Shown: one piece after another, positions 1 to 8,327 of the stretch
Layout of the letters: each line of letters opens with the position of its first letter
Numbering within the stretch: the first letter of the stretch is position 1
DNA from: RGIG3009 sp045601465
GTDB taxonomy: Bacteria > Bacillota > Clostridia > Oscillospirales > Acutalibacteraceae
NCBI GenBank assembly: GCA_045601465.1
Contig: JAZRZU010000013.1
Coordinates: forward strand, 1 to 27,975
DNA length: 27,975 nucleotides
Direction: 5' to 3'
Notes under the pieces: model-generated
What the model was told of the DNA's origin: nothing
Database searches by the model: none
What the model saw: the letters and a program-made list of their open reading frames with translations, nothing else
Made by a program: the position numbers and the translations under genes

Positions 1-26
1 TTTTTTTCGAGAATATACAAGGATTT

Positions 27-182
27 CTATTGCCCTTTCAGTCGGATTCGTTTATTTTTAAGCTCGCTGTAAAGCATCTTGGCGATATAGTGCGAATTGG
101 CAGAAGCCTTCCCTTTTGCGTTCCCCAAAACTGCCACGCCGAATTTTTGTTTTTTATTGTAAGATAAAAACTCCCATAGGTG
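27..182 (-). other. Coding-looking scrap, probable gene remnant
   Basis: On the minus strand one frame is open from about 182 down to a TAG at 27-29 and reads like the C-terminal end of a real protein, with segments such as FGVAVLGNAKGKAS and HYIAKMLYSELKNKR. It has no ATG at its upstream end, and the frame is closed by a stop at 183-185. An overlapping frame (38-241) does have a start but a much less protein-like sequence. This looks like the decayed or frameshifted 3' end of a gene. I do not recognise the family. It could also be chance, since the stretch is short. Confidence 0.25.
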
Positions 183-226
183 TTAAACAATTTTTTATGA
201 CCTTTTTGCAAACTATTCCGCACATG

Positions 227-255
227 TTGAAAATCCCACATATTTATGGTATAAT
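227..255 (+). promoter_or_regulatory. Sigma-A-type promoter of the small zinc-ribbon gene
   Basis: A TTGAAA box (227-232) and a perfect TATAAT (250-255) are separated by 17 nt. They lie 37 nt upstream of the ATG at 293, which has a strong AAGGAGG ribosome binding site at 280-286. Confidence 0.8.
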
Positions 256-292
256 CTATTTGATAAATAAGAATTTGACAAGGAGGTATAAA

Positions 293-487
293 ATGAACAA
301 CAAATGCATTGAATGTGGCGGAGAATTGATAGAAGGAACACTTGCAGGAATGTATGTTGCGTGCTTTTATCCAAAGGGCGAAGACAAAAAGCTAAAAGGC
401 AAGAAAAGTAAAACTGTATGCTCCTGCTGCAGAGTTTGTGGATTAATTCAAAACATCAGAGCCATTGAACTTGATAAGATAGTATAA
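293..487 (+). CDS. Small cysteine-rich (zinc-ribbon-like) hypothetical protein, 64 aa
   Basis: The protein is short and soluble with no signal peptide or membrane segment. It has a CxxC pair near the N terminus (C5, C8 in CIECGG) and a second cysteine cluster (C43, C45, C46, C49 in CSCCRVCG). The spacing suggests one zinc-binding ribbon of the kind seen in many small clostridial hypothetical proteins; it is loosely like DUF6487-type proteins, which is a resemblance and not an assignment. The start is the ATG at 293 because it follows AAGGAGG by 6 nt; the frame is open further upstream but without a binding site. It forms a single-gene unit with its own promoter and a hairpin terminator at 522-558. 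Base composition is more AT-rich than the large operon beside it, which hints at an accessory origin. Function unknown. Confidence 0.75.
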   Translation: MNNKCIECGGELIEGTLAGMYVACFYPKGEDKKLKGKKSKTVCSCCRVCGLIQNIRAIELDKIV

Positions 488-521
488 GATACTTAATAAA
501 TTCCAATTTACTCGAACAGAT

Positions 522-558
522 AAAAATGCTATGAGCGATTTTGCTCATAGCATTTTTT
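522..558 (+). terminator. Rho-independent terminator, probably bidirectional
   Basis: A perfect 13-bp stem (524-536 with 543-555, loop GATTTT) is followed by a T run on the plus strand, ending the small gene at 487. On the minus strand the same stem is followed by TTTTTA, so it may also end the long operon whose last gene stops at 643. Confidence 0.85.
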
Positions 559-642
559 ATTTCCTTATAGGACCGATTTTAAGCGGTGTTTTATTCCGTG
601 TAATTACACCACCCAACCACTTAAAAGCGATTCTGGGCCAAT

Positions 643-2274
643 TTAGAGCATTCCAAAGTGCTTAAAAGCATCTTCGATTGCTTTCTCTTTTTCTGGCGGG
701 CAGTGTGGCACTCTGGGGCCATCATTGCCCTTGTTGTAGTTTTCCCTTTTCTCAAAACCGTGTTTCTCTTTTACCTGTGCGATGTTGAGAGAGGTAACAT
801 TCAAACCGTATTTATCTTTGACGTAGGCTTTAATCTCTGGATAGGTAGCGGTGGTTCTGGCGGTTTTGGGTAGGTCCTGAACATTCACATCAAAGTAGAT
901 ATGTTCATCTACCTTTTGCCGACTTAATAATGCTACCGTTTCGACATGCGCTGTGCGGGGGAACATATCCACCGGGGTGACACGGTGTGTCACGTATCCG
1001 CAATCGGTAAACCGTTTGAGGTCTCGTGCTAGTGTCGCAGGATCACAGGAAACGTATACCACCCGTTCGGGGTTCATGCGGCTAATGGTATGGATCAACG
1101 ACTCATCGCACCCTTTTCGAGGCGGGTCGACAATGACCACGTTCGGATGCACTCCCTGTTTTTCCAACTTCACCGCCGCCTCGGCCGCATCCGCCGCCAT
1201 AAACGTCGCATTCGTAATACCGTTTGCCTCGGCGTTCAGGCGAGCATCGGCAACCGCCGCCTCGACCACCTCAACCCCAATGACCTGCTTGACTCGATGT
1301 GCCATGGACAAGCCAATGGTACCGGTCCCGCAATACAGATCCAACAACACATCCGACTCGGTCAATGCCGCCTCTTGCTCGGCAATACGGTATAGCCGTT
1401 CCGCTTGATCACGATTGACCTGGTAAAACGATAACGGTGACAACCGAAACGTTAAGTCACACAACGTGTCGGTAATGTACGGTGTGCCGTGTAACGCAAA
1501 TGACCGTTCTCCCAACACCACGTTGGTATCCTTGGGATTCACGTTCACCATGACCGACGTAAGGTGTGGCAAGGCACCTTTCAAGGCAGAAACCAATGCT
1601 GCTGTCTGCGGTAATTTACCGCAGGTTGCCACCAAACATACCATTAACTCGTTGGCGGCTTTTCCTTCACGGATATAGAGATGCCGTAAAACCCCTGTAT
1701 GCGACCTTTCGTCGTACAGCGAAACCCCCGTCTTGACGATCCAATCCCGCACCACTTGTACGACAGTTTCAAAGCAAGCGGGTTGTAACCAACAATCCGA
1801 ATGGCTGATAATACGGTGACTGCGAGGGGCATAAAACCCGATCTTCGGGCCATCCTCCCCCGCACCGATGGGATACTGCGCTTTATTACGGTACCGAAAC
1901 GGGGATTCACACCCGACAATGGGTTCCGGTTTCAAGGATAACCCGCCGATACGGCTCAGCGCATCGGCAACACGGTTCCATTTATACGCAAGCTCCGCCT
2001 CATAGGTGACGTGTCCGTAAACACAGCCGCCGCATTTGCCGAAAGCCGGACAGCCTTTTTCAGCCGTGCGGTGCTCAGAAGCAACCAACACCTCCTCGCA
2101 GATACCAAAAGCCATGGTTTTTTGCACCTTCACGATGCGGCAACGAATGATATCGCCCACGGCTGTAAACGGAATAAACACCGCCATACCGGTATCCGGT
2201 GTACGAGCGATCCCACTCCCCTCGGCGCTCATTGCCGTAACGGTCAATTCCAACACTTGATTTTTGGAAAGCAT
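643..2274 (-). CDS. rlmD: 23S rRNA (uracil-C5)-methyltransferase, RlmD/RumA family, with C-terminal extension
   Basis: Predicted SAM-dependent enzyme that methylates C5 of a uridine in 23S rRNA (U1939 in E. coli numbering for RlmD; Firmicute relatives such as RlmCD may also act on U747). An N-terminal TRAM-like RNA-binding domain spans about residues 1-60. Four iron-sulfur cysteines are visible at C75, C81, C84 and C161. SAM motif I (DLYCGTGTIG) lies near 312-321, the catalytic cysteine is C410 in YVSCDPATLARDL, and the closing motif PVDMFPRTAHVETVALL ends at 450. The family usually ends about here, but this protein continues for roughly 86 residues (458-543) as a separate conserved-looking block (ARTTATYPEIKAYV, HCPPEKE, FKHFGML). 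The ATG at 2274 is preceded by AAAGGGGG. It is the last gene of the pyrH-polC operon, 20 nt after polC. Family assignment is firm; the exact target uridine is inferred. Confidence 0.9.
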   Translation of the reverse strand: MLSKNQVLELTVTAMSAEGSGIARTPDTGMAVFIPFTAVGDIIRCRIVKVQKTMAFGICEEVLVASEHRTAEKGCPAFGKCGGCVYGHVTYEAELAYKWNRVADALSRIGGLSLKPEPIVGCESPFRYRNKAQYPIGAGEDGPKIGFYAPRSHRIISHSDCWLQPACFETVVQVVRDWIVKTGVSLYDERSHTGVLRHLYIREGKAANELMVCLVATCGKLPQTAALVSALKGALPHLTSVMVNVNPKDTNVVLGERSFALHGTPYITDTLCDLTFRLSPLSFYQVNRDQAERLYRIAEQEAALTESDVLLDLYCGTGTIGLSMAHRVKQVIGVEVVEAAVADARLNAEANGITNATFMAADAAEAAVKLEKQGVHPNVVIVDPPRKGCDESLIHTISRMNPERVVYVSCDPATLARDLKRFTDCGYVTHRVTPVDMFPRTAHVETVALLSRQKVDEHIYFDVNVQDLPKTARTTATYPEIKAYVKDKYGLNVTSLNIAQVKEKHGFEKRENYNKGNDGPRVPHCPPEKEKAIEDAFKHFGML

Positions 2275-2294
2275 GGGATCCCCCTTTCGTTTTG

Positions 2295-5200
2295 TTAAAA
2301 ATCAAATAACGTCATCTGACTGGTTTCGGGCAGATTTCCCATAGCACCGAGCTGACGGAGCGATTCCACCACCGTCTTGGAAATACCCGAACGGGCTTGT
2401 ACGTCCTCACAGGAAATGTACTCGCCCTCTTCTTTGGCTTTCATAAGCGCTTCGGCAGCGGCAGCGCCCAAACCTTTGACGGAGGTAAACGGCAACCGCA
2501 CTTTTCCATCCTCCAACAAGAATTTATACGAATGAGAACGATACAAATCTACCGGCAGGAATTCCACGCCCCGCTGCATCGCCTCATAGATCACGTGCAA
2601 CGTTTCGGCTTGCGATTGTTCTTTGGCGGTGGTATCCTTTTTGTCTTTCATACGCAAAGTATCCATCAACCGCTTGACGGCATCTTTGCCGGCCTGTACC
2701 GGTTCCGCATCAAAATCTTCGCCACGGCCGGTAAAATAAGCCGCATAGTACGCCGCCGGACGGTGTACTTTATACCACGCAACACGCAAAGCCGCAATAC
2801 AATATGCCGCCGCATGGGCTTTGGGGAACATATACTTAATTTTCATACAAGAATCAATGTACCATTCCGGCACACCATGTTCCCGCATCGCCGCAAAATG
2901 TTCCTCGGTGAGTAATTTGGTCGCCTTACCCTTACGCACGATCTCCATGATCTTAAATGCCATCTGAGGTTCTAAACCCTTGTGCATCAAATAGGTCATG
3001 ATATTATCACGAGTACCGATAACCTCCGAAATGGTACAGGTGCCCGCTTTGATCAATTCCTGCGCATTACCCAGCCACACGTCAGTACCGTGCGACAATC
3101 CCGAGATCTGCAACAGATCCGCAAACTTGGTAGGACGGCAATCCAGTAACATCTGCCGCACAAACCCCGTTCCCATTTCGGGAATCGAGAGTGTACCGGT
3201 CTCACACTCGATATCCTCCGGTGTTACGCCGAGTGGTTCGGGTGAGGTGAACAATTTATACACTTCGGGGTCAGACATCGGCACGTCCATCACCCGAATT
3301 CCGGTATACTCTTCCAAATACTTATAGATGGTGGGAATCACGTGGCCCAGATTATCCAGTTTTAAGATGGTATCGTGGATGGAATGGAAATCGAAGTGAG
3401 TCGTGATAATATCGGACTCGGCATCGTCTGCCGGATGCTGAGCAGGGCAAAAATCCTCAATGACGTATTGATTCGGCACAACCACCATGCCGCCGGGATG
3501 CTGACCGGTGGTACGTTTAATACCGGTACAACCTGCCGCCAGTCGGGCAACCTCGGCATCGTTGAGCGCCAATGCTCGTTCCTCGGCATATTTTTTCACG
3601 TACCCGAATGCCGTTTTTTCCGCAACGGTGGAAATGGTACCGGCTTTAAAGACGTGACTGCTACCAAACAATTCTACCGTGTATTTGTGTGCGTTCGCTT
3701 GATATTCGCTGGCAAAGTTTAAGTCAATATCGGGCTGTTTGTCACCCTTAAATCCCAAAAACGTTTCAAACGGAATTTCGTGACCGTCCCGTGCATACGG
3801 TGTACCGCATTTCGGACAGTTCTTATCCGGCAGATCAAAACCAGACCCCACCGAACCATCGGTAATAAATTCCGAGTGTTTACAATGCGGACAGCGATAG
3901 TGCGGTGGCAAAGGATTAACCTCCGATATGCCCGCCATACTCGCAGCAAACGAAGAACCGACCGATCCTCGCGAACCGACCAAATACCCGTTTTCCACCG
4001 AATTTTGTACCAGCTTTTGTGCGATCATGTACATGACCGCAAACCCATTCTGAATGATGGAATTGAGTTCTTTTTCCAAACGTTCCGCCACCAAGGTTGG
4101 AACGGGATCGCCGTACAATTCTTTGGCTCGACCCCACGTAATTTCACGCAACTGTTCCTCAGCGCCCTCAATGTGCGGCGGATAATTTCCCGTTGGGATG
4201 GGGCGAATTTCGTCGATGCTATCGGCTAAACGATTCGGGTTTTCCACCACGATCTCATACGCCTTTTGGGGAGAAAGATAGGAAAATTCATCCAACATTT
4301 CCTGTGTGGTACGCAGGTAAAGCGGTGCTTGTTGGTCAGCGTCATCATACCCTTGTCCCGCTTGCAGAATGCGGCGGTATACCTCATCCTCCGCATCCAT
4401 AAAATGTACGTCACCGGTAGCGCATACCGGAATGTTTAATGCTTCACCCAACCGCAGTACGGTACGATTCCATTCTCGCAACGTTTCCTCATCGGGGGCT
4501 AACGGCGGGTTCATACTGCCGTCACGGTTTTTGGTGGGACGAAGCATAAAGCGATTGTTTCCCAGCGGTTGAACCTCCAAGAAATCGTAAAACCGGGCCG
4601 TTTCGCATAACTGTTCAAATGGTTTGCCGGCAACAATCTCTTGAAACAGCTCGCCCGCCTCACAAGCGCTGCCAACCAATAACCCCTCCCGCAATTCCAG
4701 CAATTTTTTCTTGCTGATACGGGGACGGCGGTAAAAATTATCCAAATGCGAAAAGGAGATTAATTTATATAAATTTTTAAGACCTACCTGATTCTTGGCA
4801 AACAAAACCATGTGGTAAGGCCGTGCTTTGGCGGGGTCTTCCCCCTCTTTGAGCGTATCCTCGTTGACGTAATACGCCTCCACGCCGTATAACACCTTGA
4901 TCTCTTTGCCCTGGCTTTTCAACTCCTCGGCGGTGTTCATCGCCTCGGGATATGCCTGTGCTACACCGTGGTCGGTGATAGCAATCGCCCGATGCCCCCA
5001 TTCGGCAGCTCGTTTGATTAACGCTTTGGCATCGGACACCGCATCCATTGCCGACATTTTGGTATGCAGATGTAACTCCACCCGTTTGCGTTCAGCGGTA
5101 TCCTGTTTTTGATAGCGGCTGACCACTGCCAACGTCTTGGGCGACAACACAGCCCCTTTGGCAAACACGTCAAACTCATACAGGCCGCTGATCAACACAC

Positions 5201-6113
5201 AACAGCCGTTTTTGACCGATTCCATTGCCTCCAATTTCTCTTTATCCCGCTTGGTATCGGTCCAGATAATAACCGCAACGGAGTTGGTGCGGTCGGTAAT
5301 ATAAAAGGTATGCCGAATACGGGTCCCCTCTTTAAACGCACGTGTTTCATAGCCAAACACCTCGCCCCAAACGAGTGCATTGTCGCCCTCTTGCAACCGA
5401 TTAAGCGGAATGGGCGTGCCCTGCGGAACGGGACCGAACACCGAGCTGGCGGTATCCAAATAAATCGGCAATCCATCTGCCGGCGGCAGGGACGGATCGG
5501 TGGGCTTTTGCGGTTTTACAACACCGCCGCTTTTGGCTTTTTGTTCTCGTTTTTTCTCACTCTCCGCCACACGCAGTGCCGCTTCCTTGGCATCTTGCTC
5601 AGCCTGACGAAGCAACTGCTCGTACTGCTCGTCCACCCCGTCAATGCCCTCAAATTCTACGGCGATACGCACGCCGAACAACTCAGCAATCAATTCGCAC
5701 AACAGGCGGTCGGTATGGGTGGAACGCACCACCTCTAACCGTGCACTGTTCAGCGAAATTCGCCACCCGTCCTGTGTCGCCGTGCAGGTGGCGCCGTGGA
5801 ACGTACCGTTCAAGCTGACACAACGGCGGCGTAAAAAACAGATTACCGTCGAAAAACAATCGACGGATAAACACTCCGCCGGATACAACGGTTGCACCTC
5901 AACACTATTTAAACACAAGCCTTTTTGTAAGGCGGTTTCTAATTCTTCAATTTTTTCAAACACACAAAAACGTGCCATGCGAACATGGGCACGTAAGGAT
6001 AACGCTTGGCGATTTACTTCTAAGGATTCCACGGTCGCGTCTGCAAAAACCTCTTGTAGTAACGGATCCGTTATGTAGGCAGAAAAGACCTGATTCACTT
6101 CTGTTTGCTTCAT
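2295..6113 (-). CDS. polC: DNA polymerase III alpha subunit, PolC type, lacking the exonuclease domain
   Basis: Replicative DNA polymerase of low-GC Gram-positives. Visible in order: an N-terminal region with a charged linker (about 165-210); an OB-fold region (about 240-335); a PHP domain starting at VELHLHTKMS (346-355) with the ITDHG motif at 379-383; zinc cysteines C741, C744, C766 and C769; the catalytic PDIDLNF motif at 794-800; and helix-hairpin-helix motifs near the C terminus. Family members carry a DEDD 3'-5' exonuclease inserted inside the PHP region and are about 1400-1440 residues. Here the text goes from LYGVEAYYV (408-416) through a short acidic linker straight to RPYHMVLFAKNQVGLKNLYK (431-450), with no FDxETTG-like motif, and the protein is 1272 residues. 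Proofreading must therefore be absent or supplied by a separate protein. The ATG overlaps the ispG stop (ATGA), and GGAG lies 6 nt upstream of the ATG. Confidence 0.95.
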   Translation of the reverse strand: MKQTEVNQVFSAYITDPLLQEVFADATVESLEVNRQALSLRAHVRMARFCVFEKIEELETALQKGLCLNSVEVQPLYPAECLSVDCFSTVICFLRRRCVSLNGTFHGATCTATQDGWRISLNSARLEVVRSTHTDRLLCELIAELFGVRIAVEFEGIDGVDEQYEQLLRQAEQDAKEAALRVAESEKKREQKAKSGGVVKPQKPTDPSLPPADGLPIYLDTASSVFGPVPQGTPIPLNRLQEGDNALVWGEVFGYETRAFKEGTRIRHTFYITDRTNSVAVIIWTDTKRDKEKLEAMESVKNGCCVLISGLYEFDVFAKGAVLSPKTLAVVSRYQKQDTAERKRVELHLHTKMSAMDAVSDAKALIKRAAEWGHRAIAITDHGVAQAYPEAMNTAEELKSQGKEIKVLYGVEAYYVNEDTLKEGEDPAKARPYHMVLFAKNQVGLKNLYKLISFSHLDNFYRRPRISKKKLLELREGLLVGSACEAGELFQEIVAGKPFEQLCETARFYDFLEVQPLGNNRFMLRPTKNRDGSMNPPLAPDEETLREWNRTVLRLGEALNIPVCATGDVHFMDAEDEVYRRILQAGQGYDDADQQAPLYLRTTQEMLDEFSYLSPQKAYEIVVENPNRLADSIDEIRPIPTGNYPPHIEGAEEQLREITWGRAKELYGDPVPTLVAERLEKELNSIIQNGFAVMYMIAQKLVQNSVENGYLVGSRGSVGSSFAASMAGISEVNPLPPHYRCPHCKHSEFITDGSVGSGFDLPDKNCPKCGTPYARDGHEIPFETFLGFKGDKQPDIDLNFASEYQANAHKYTVELFGSSHVFKAGTISTVAEKTAFGYVKKYAEERALALNDAEVARLAAGCTGIKRTTGQHPGGMVVVPNQYVIEDFCPAQHPADDAESDIITTHFDFHSIHDTILKLDNLGHVIPTIYKYLEEYTGIRVMDVPMSDPEVYKLFTSPEPLGVTPEDIECETGTLSIPEMGTGFVRQMLLDCRPTKFADLLQISGLSHGTDVWLGNAQELIKAGTCTISEVIGTRDNIMTYLMHKGLEPQMAFKIMEIVRKGKATKLLTEEHFAAMREHGVPEWYIDSCMKIKYMFPKAHAAAYCIAALRVAWYKVHRPAAYYAAYFTGRGEDFDAEPVQAGKDAVKRLMDTLRMKDKKDTTAKEQSQAETLHVIYEAMQRGVEFLPVDLYRSHSYKFLLEDGKVRLPFTSVKGLGAAAAEALMKAKEEGEYISCEDVQARSGISKTVVESLRQLGAMGNLPETSQMTLFDF

Positions 6114-7159
6114 AATGACTCCAACTCTTCCAGCAATGCCGCAACCGCTTTATCTTCCGCAACGGTACGGATCACCTGTCCTTTTTTAAAAAGCGCCACT
6201 TTCCCGTCCCCGCCGGCAAGGCCGATATCCGCCTCCCGTGCTTCGCCGGGACCGTTGACAATACATCCCATCACCGCCACGGTAATGGGTTTATGCACAC
6301 GGCGCAACTGCTGTTCAACCTGGTTTGCCATGCCGATGAGATCCACCCGTGTTCTGCCACAGGTCGGACAGGAGATCAGCGTAGGTTCCTTCTCCCGCAA
6401 TCCAAGCGATTTCAAAATATCAATGCCGGCTTCTACCTCACGGATCGGATCAGCCGTCAGCGACACCCGTATGGTATCCCCGATACCTTGTAACAAAAGT
6501 GAACCGATTCCAACCGACGATTTGATAAGCCCCATCCGTTCGGTACCCGCTTCGGTGACACCCAAATGCAACGGATACTCACAAGCCTCAGCGGTCAGTT
6601 CATACGCTTTCACCATCGTATCCACGTGGGAAGATTTAATGGATAGCACAATATCCGTAAAATCAAACTGCTCCAAAAGTCCCGCATGGTATAGAGCGCT
6701 GTCCCGCATCGCCTCGGCGCACGGATGCCCGTATTTTGCCAAAATTTCCTTTTCCAAAGAACCGGAATTGACACCAATACGAATCGGGATCTTTTTTGTG
6801 CGGCAGGCATCCGCCACCGCCTTGACCCGGCTCGCTTCACCAATGTTGCCAGGGTTAATACGGATTTTATCGATCCCTGCCGCTACCGATTCAAGTGCCA
6901 ACCGATAATCAAAATGAATATCCGCAACCAGCGGAATATCCACCGTTGTTTTCACCGCATCGATCAACCGCACGGCTTCTTTATCCGGAATCGCAATACG
7001 CAAAATATCACAGCCGGCATCACGCAATGCCTTGGCTTGCCGAACCGTGCCGTCAACATCCGTCGACGGCACATTCCCCATGGACTGCACCGCAATGGGA
7101 GCTGTACCACCCAGCAAAACACTCCCGACCGAAACTGTTTTACATCTGCGCCGTTGCAT
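6110..7159 (-). CDS. ispG: 4-hydroxy-3-methylbut-2-en-1-yl diphosphate synthase (IspG/GcpE)
   Basis: Iron-sulfur enzyme of the MEP isoprenoid pathway that converts MEcPP to HMBPP. The 4Fe-4S ligands are seen as C264 and C267 in SCPTCGRT and C299 with E306 in GCIVNGPGEA, matching the bacterial short form without the plant insert. The N-terminal TIM-barrel signature VQSMGN is present. I place the start at the ATG at 7159 because AGGAGA lies about 6 nt before it; an ATG at 7165 is also in frame but abuts that site. The length of 349 aa is normal. It is co-transcribed with dxr, another MEP enzyme, two genes upstream, and its stop overlaps the polC start by 4 nt. In B. subtilis this position between the site-2 protease and polC is held by proS, so the local order is the clostridial one. 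Confidence 0.95.
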   Translation of the reverse strand: MQRRRCKTVSVGSVLLGGTAPIAVQSMGNVPSTDVDGTVRQAKALRDAGCDILRIAIPDKEAVRLIDAVKTTVDIPLVADIHFDYRLALESVAAGIDKIRINPGNIGEASRVKAVADACRTKKIPIRIGVNSGSLEKEILAKYGHPCAEAMRDSALYHAGLLEQFDFTDIVLSIKSSHVDTMVKAYELTAEACEYPLHLGVTEAGTERMGLIKSSVGIGSLLLQGIGDTIRVSLTADPIREVEAGIDILKSLGLREKEPTLISCPTCGRTRVDLIGMANQVEQQLRRVHKPITVAVMGCIVNGPGEAREADIGLAGGDGKVALFKKGQVIRTVAEDKAVAALLEELESL

Positions 7160-7169
7160 CGTCATTCTC

Positions 7170-8327
7170 CTATCTTAGCATTTTAAACACGTCACTAAAC
7201 GTAACGACCACAATGAGAGCTAACAACAGTACAAACCCAATGGCGTGTACAATGGCCTCGTATTTTTGAGGGATGGGTTTACGGGTAATCCCCTCCCAGG
7301 CAAGAAACCAAAACCGAGAGCCGTCCAAAGCGGGTAACGGCAACAGGTTAAACATCCCGACGTTGACGGTCAACAACACCACCAGCATCAGCACACTGCC
7401 AAGCCCCGCCTGCCAATGTGTTTCGTTCATGGCATCCGCAACCGTATCGCCGATAATGTCCACCGTTCCCACCGGACCGGATAATTCGTTAAGACCGTAT
7501 CGACCGGTCAGCAAGCCGCCCAAACTGCGCCAAACCATAACCGCCACACTGCCCTCGGTCTTAATCGCCTGCGTAACGGTCGACCCGATCGTTTTCGGAA
7601 TCGCATTTACCTTAAAATCATACAATAAAAAGTAACGACCGCTTTCTTCGTTGTATTGCCGCTCAAAGCTGACCGCCGGTAACGTCACGGTCTGCTCCTG
7701 CTCATTGACTGTGCGACGCACCCGCATTTCAAAGATGGCATCATCGCTGTCTTGCAACAAAGACTGTATATCAAAAATCGTAAAGACCCGTTTGCCGTCA
7801 ATCGAAAGAATGGTATCACCCGGCCGCAATCCGCCCTCAAAGCTGGTGGCGTTTTCCTGTTGCCACGAAACGGTGGTGCCGGCAAAATAGGTGTTTCCAT
7901 CCGATGAAGGCATGGTACAAACGCCAAAATACACCAACAACAATACAAACCCTAAAAGCAGGTTCATGGTTGCTCCGGCCACCGTCACCAGCATCCGTTG
8001 CCATACTTTTTTGCGATAAAAGGCACGGGGATTATCCTCTGTTACTGTCGGTGTAGCAGTCTTAACCGAACCGCCGCCGGCAGCATCTTCGCCCTCCATG
8101 GCGCAATACCCGCCAATGGGAAGCAATCGCACGGAATAACGGGTTTCTTTTTTTCCCCAACCGAACAACTTCGGCCCCATACCGATGGCAAATTCATTCA
8201 CCTGTATGCCACAGAGTTTGGCAACGATAAAGTGACCCCATTCGTGAATGACCACAATAAGACCAAACACCAACACAGCGGCAAGGATACGGACAATGTT
8301 TAATAAAACGGTTACGATAATACTCAC
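7170..8327 (-). CDS. rseP: Site-2 intramembrane metalloprotease (RseP/RasP family)
   Basis: Membrane zinc protease that cuts transmembrane segments, typically of anti-sigma factors or leftover signal peptides. The HExxH zinc motif is HEWGH at residues 28-32 within the first membrane helix, a PDZ domain follows around 145-240 (GLRPGDTILSIDG), and the third zinc ligand region NLLPLPALDGSR is near 328-339. Four hydrophobic segments are evident, the last near the C terminus. The gene starts with GTG and overlaps the dxr stop by 4 nt (GTGA), so translation is probably coupled. The 385-aa length is within the family range. A cytoplasmic insert between the first helices contains a Gly/Ala patch (EDAAGGGS). 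The substrate cannot be told from this window: no anti-sigma gene is nearby. Confidence 0.93.
   Translation of the reverse strand: MSIIVTVLLNIVRILAAVLVFGLIVVIHEWGHFIVAKLCGIQVNEFAIGMGPKLFGWGKKETRYSVRLLPIGGYCAMEGEDAAGGGSVKTATPTVTEDNPRAFYRKKVWQRMLVTVAGATMNLLLGFVLLLVYFGVCTMPSSDGNTYFAGTTVSWQQENATSFEGGLRPGDTILSIDGKRVFTIFDIQSLLQDSDDAIFEMRVRRTVNEQEQTVTLPAVSFERQYNEESGRYFLLYDFKVNAIPKTIGSTVTQAIKTEGSVAVMVWRSLGGLLTGRYGLNELSGPVGTVDIIGDTVADAMNETHWQAGLGSVLMLVVLLTVNVGMFNLLPLPALDGSRFWFLAWEGITRKPIPQKYEAIVHAIGFVLLLALIVVVTFSDVFKMLR

Noticed and set aside
5109..5738. 209-residue open frame on the plus strand inside polC
   Set aside because: It lies wholly opposite a strongly conserved polymerase region, with no binding site and a non-protein-like composition.
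6105..6908. 267-residue open frame on the plus strand opposite ispG
   Set aside because: It is antisense to ispG, whose iron-sulfur motifs are intact; the frame is open only because of codon bias.
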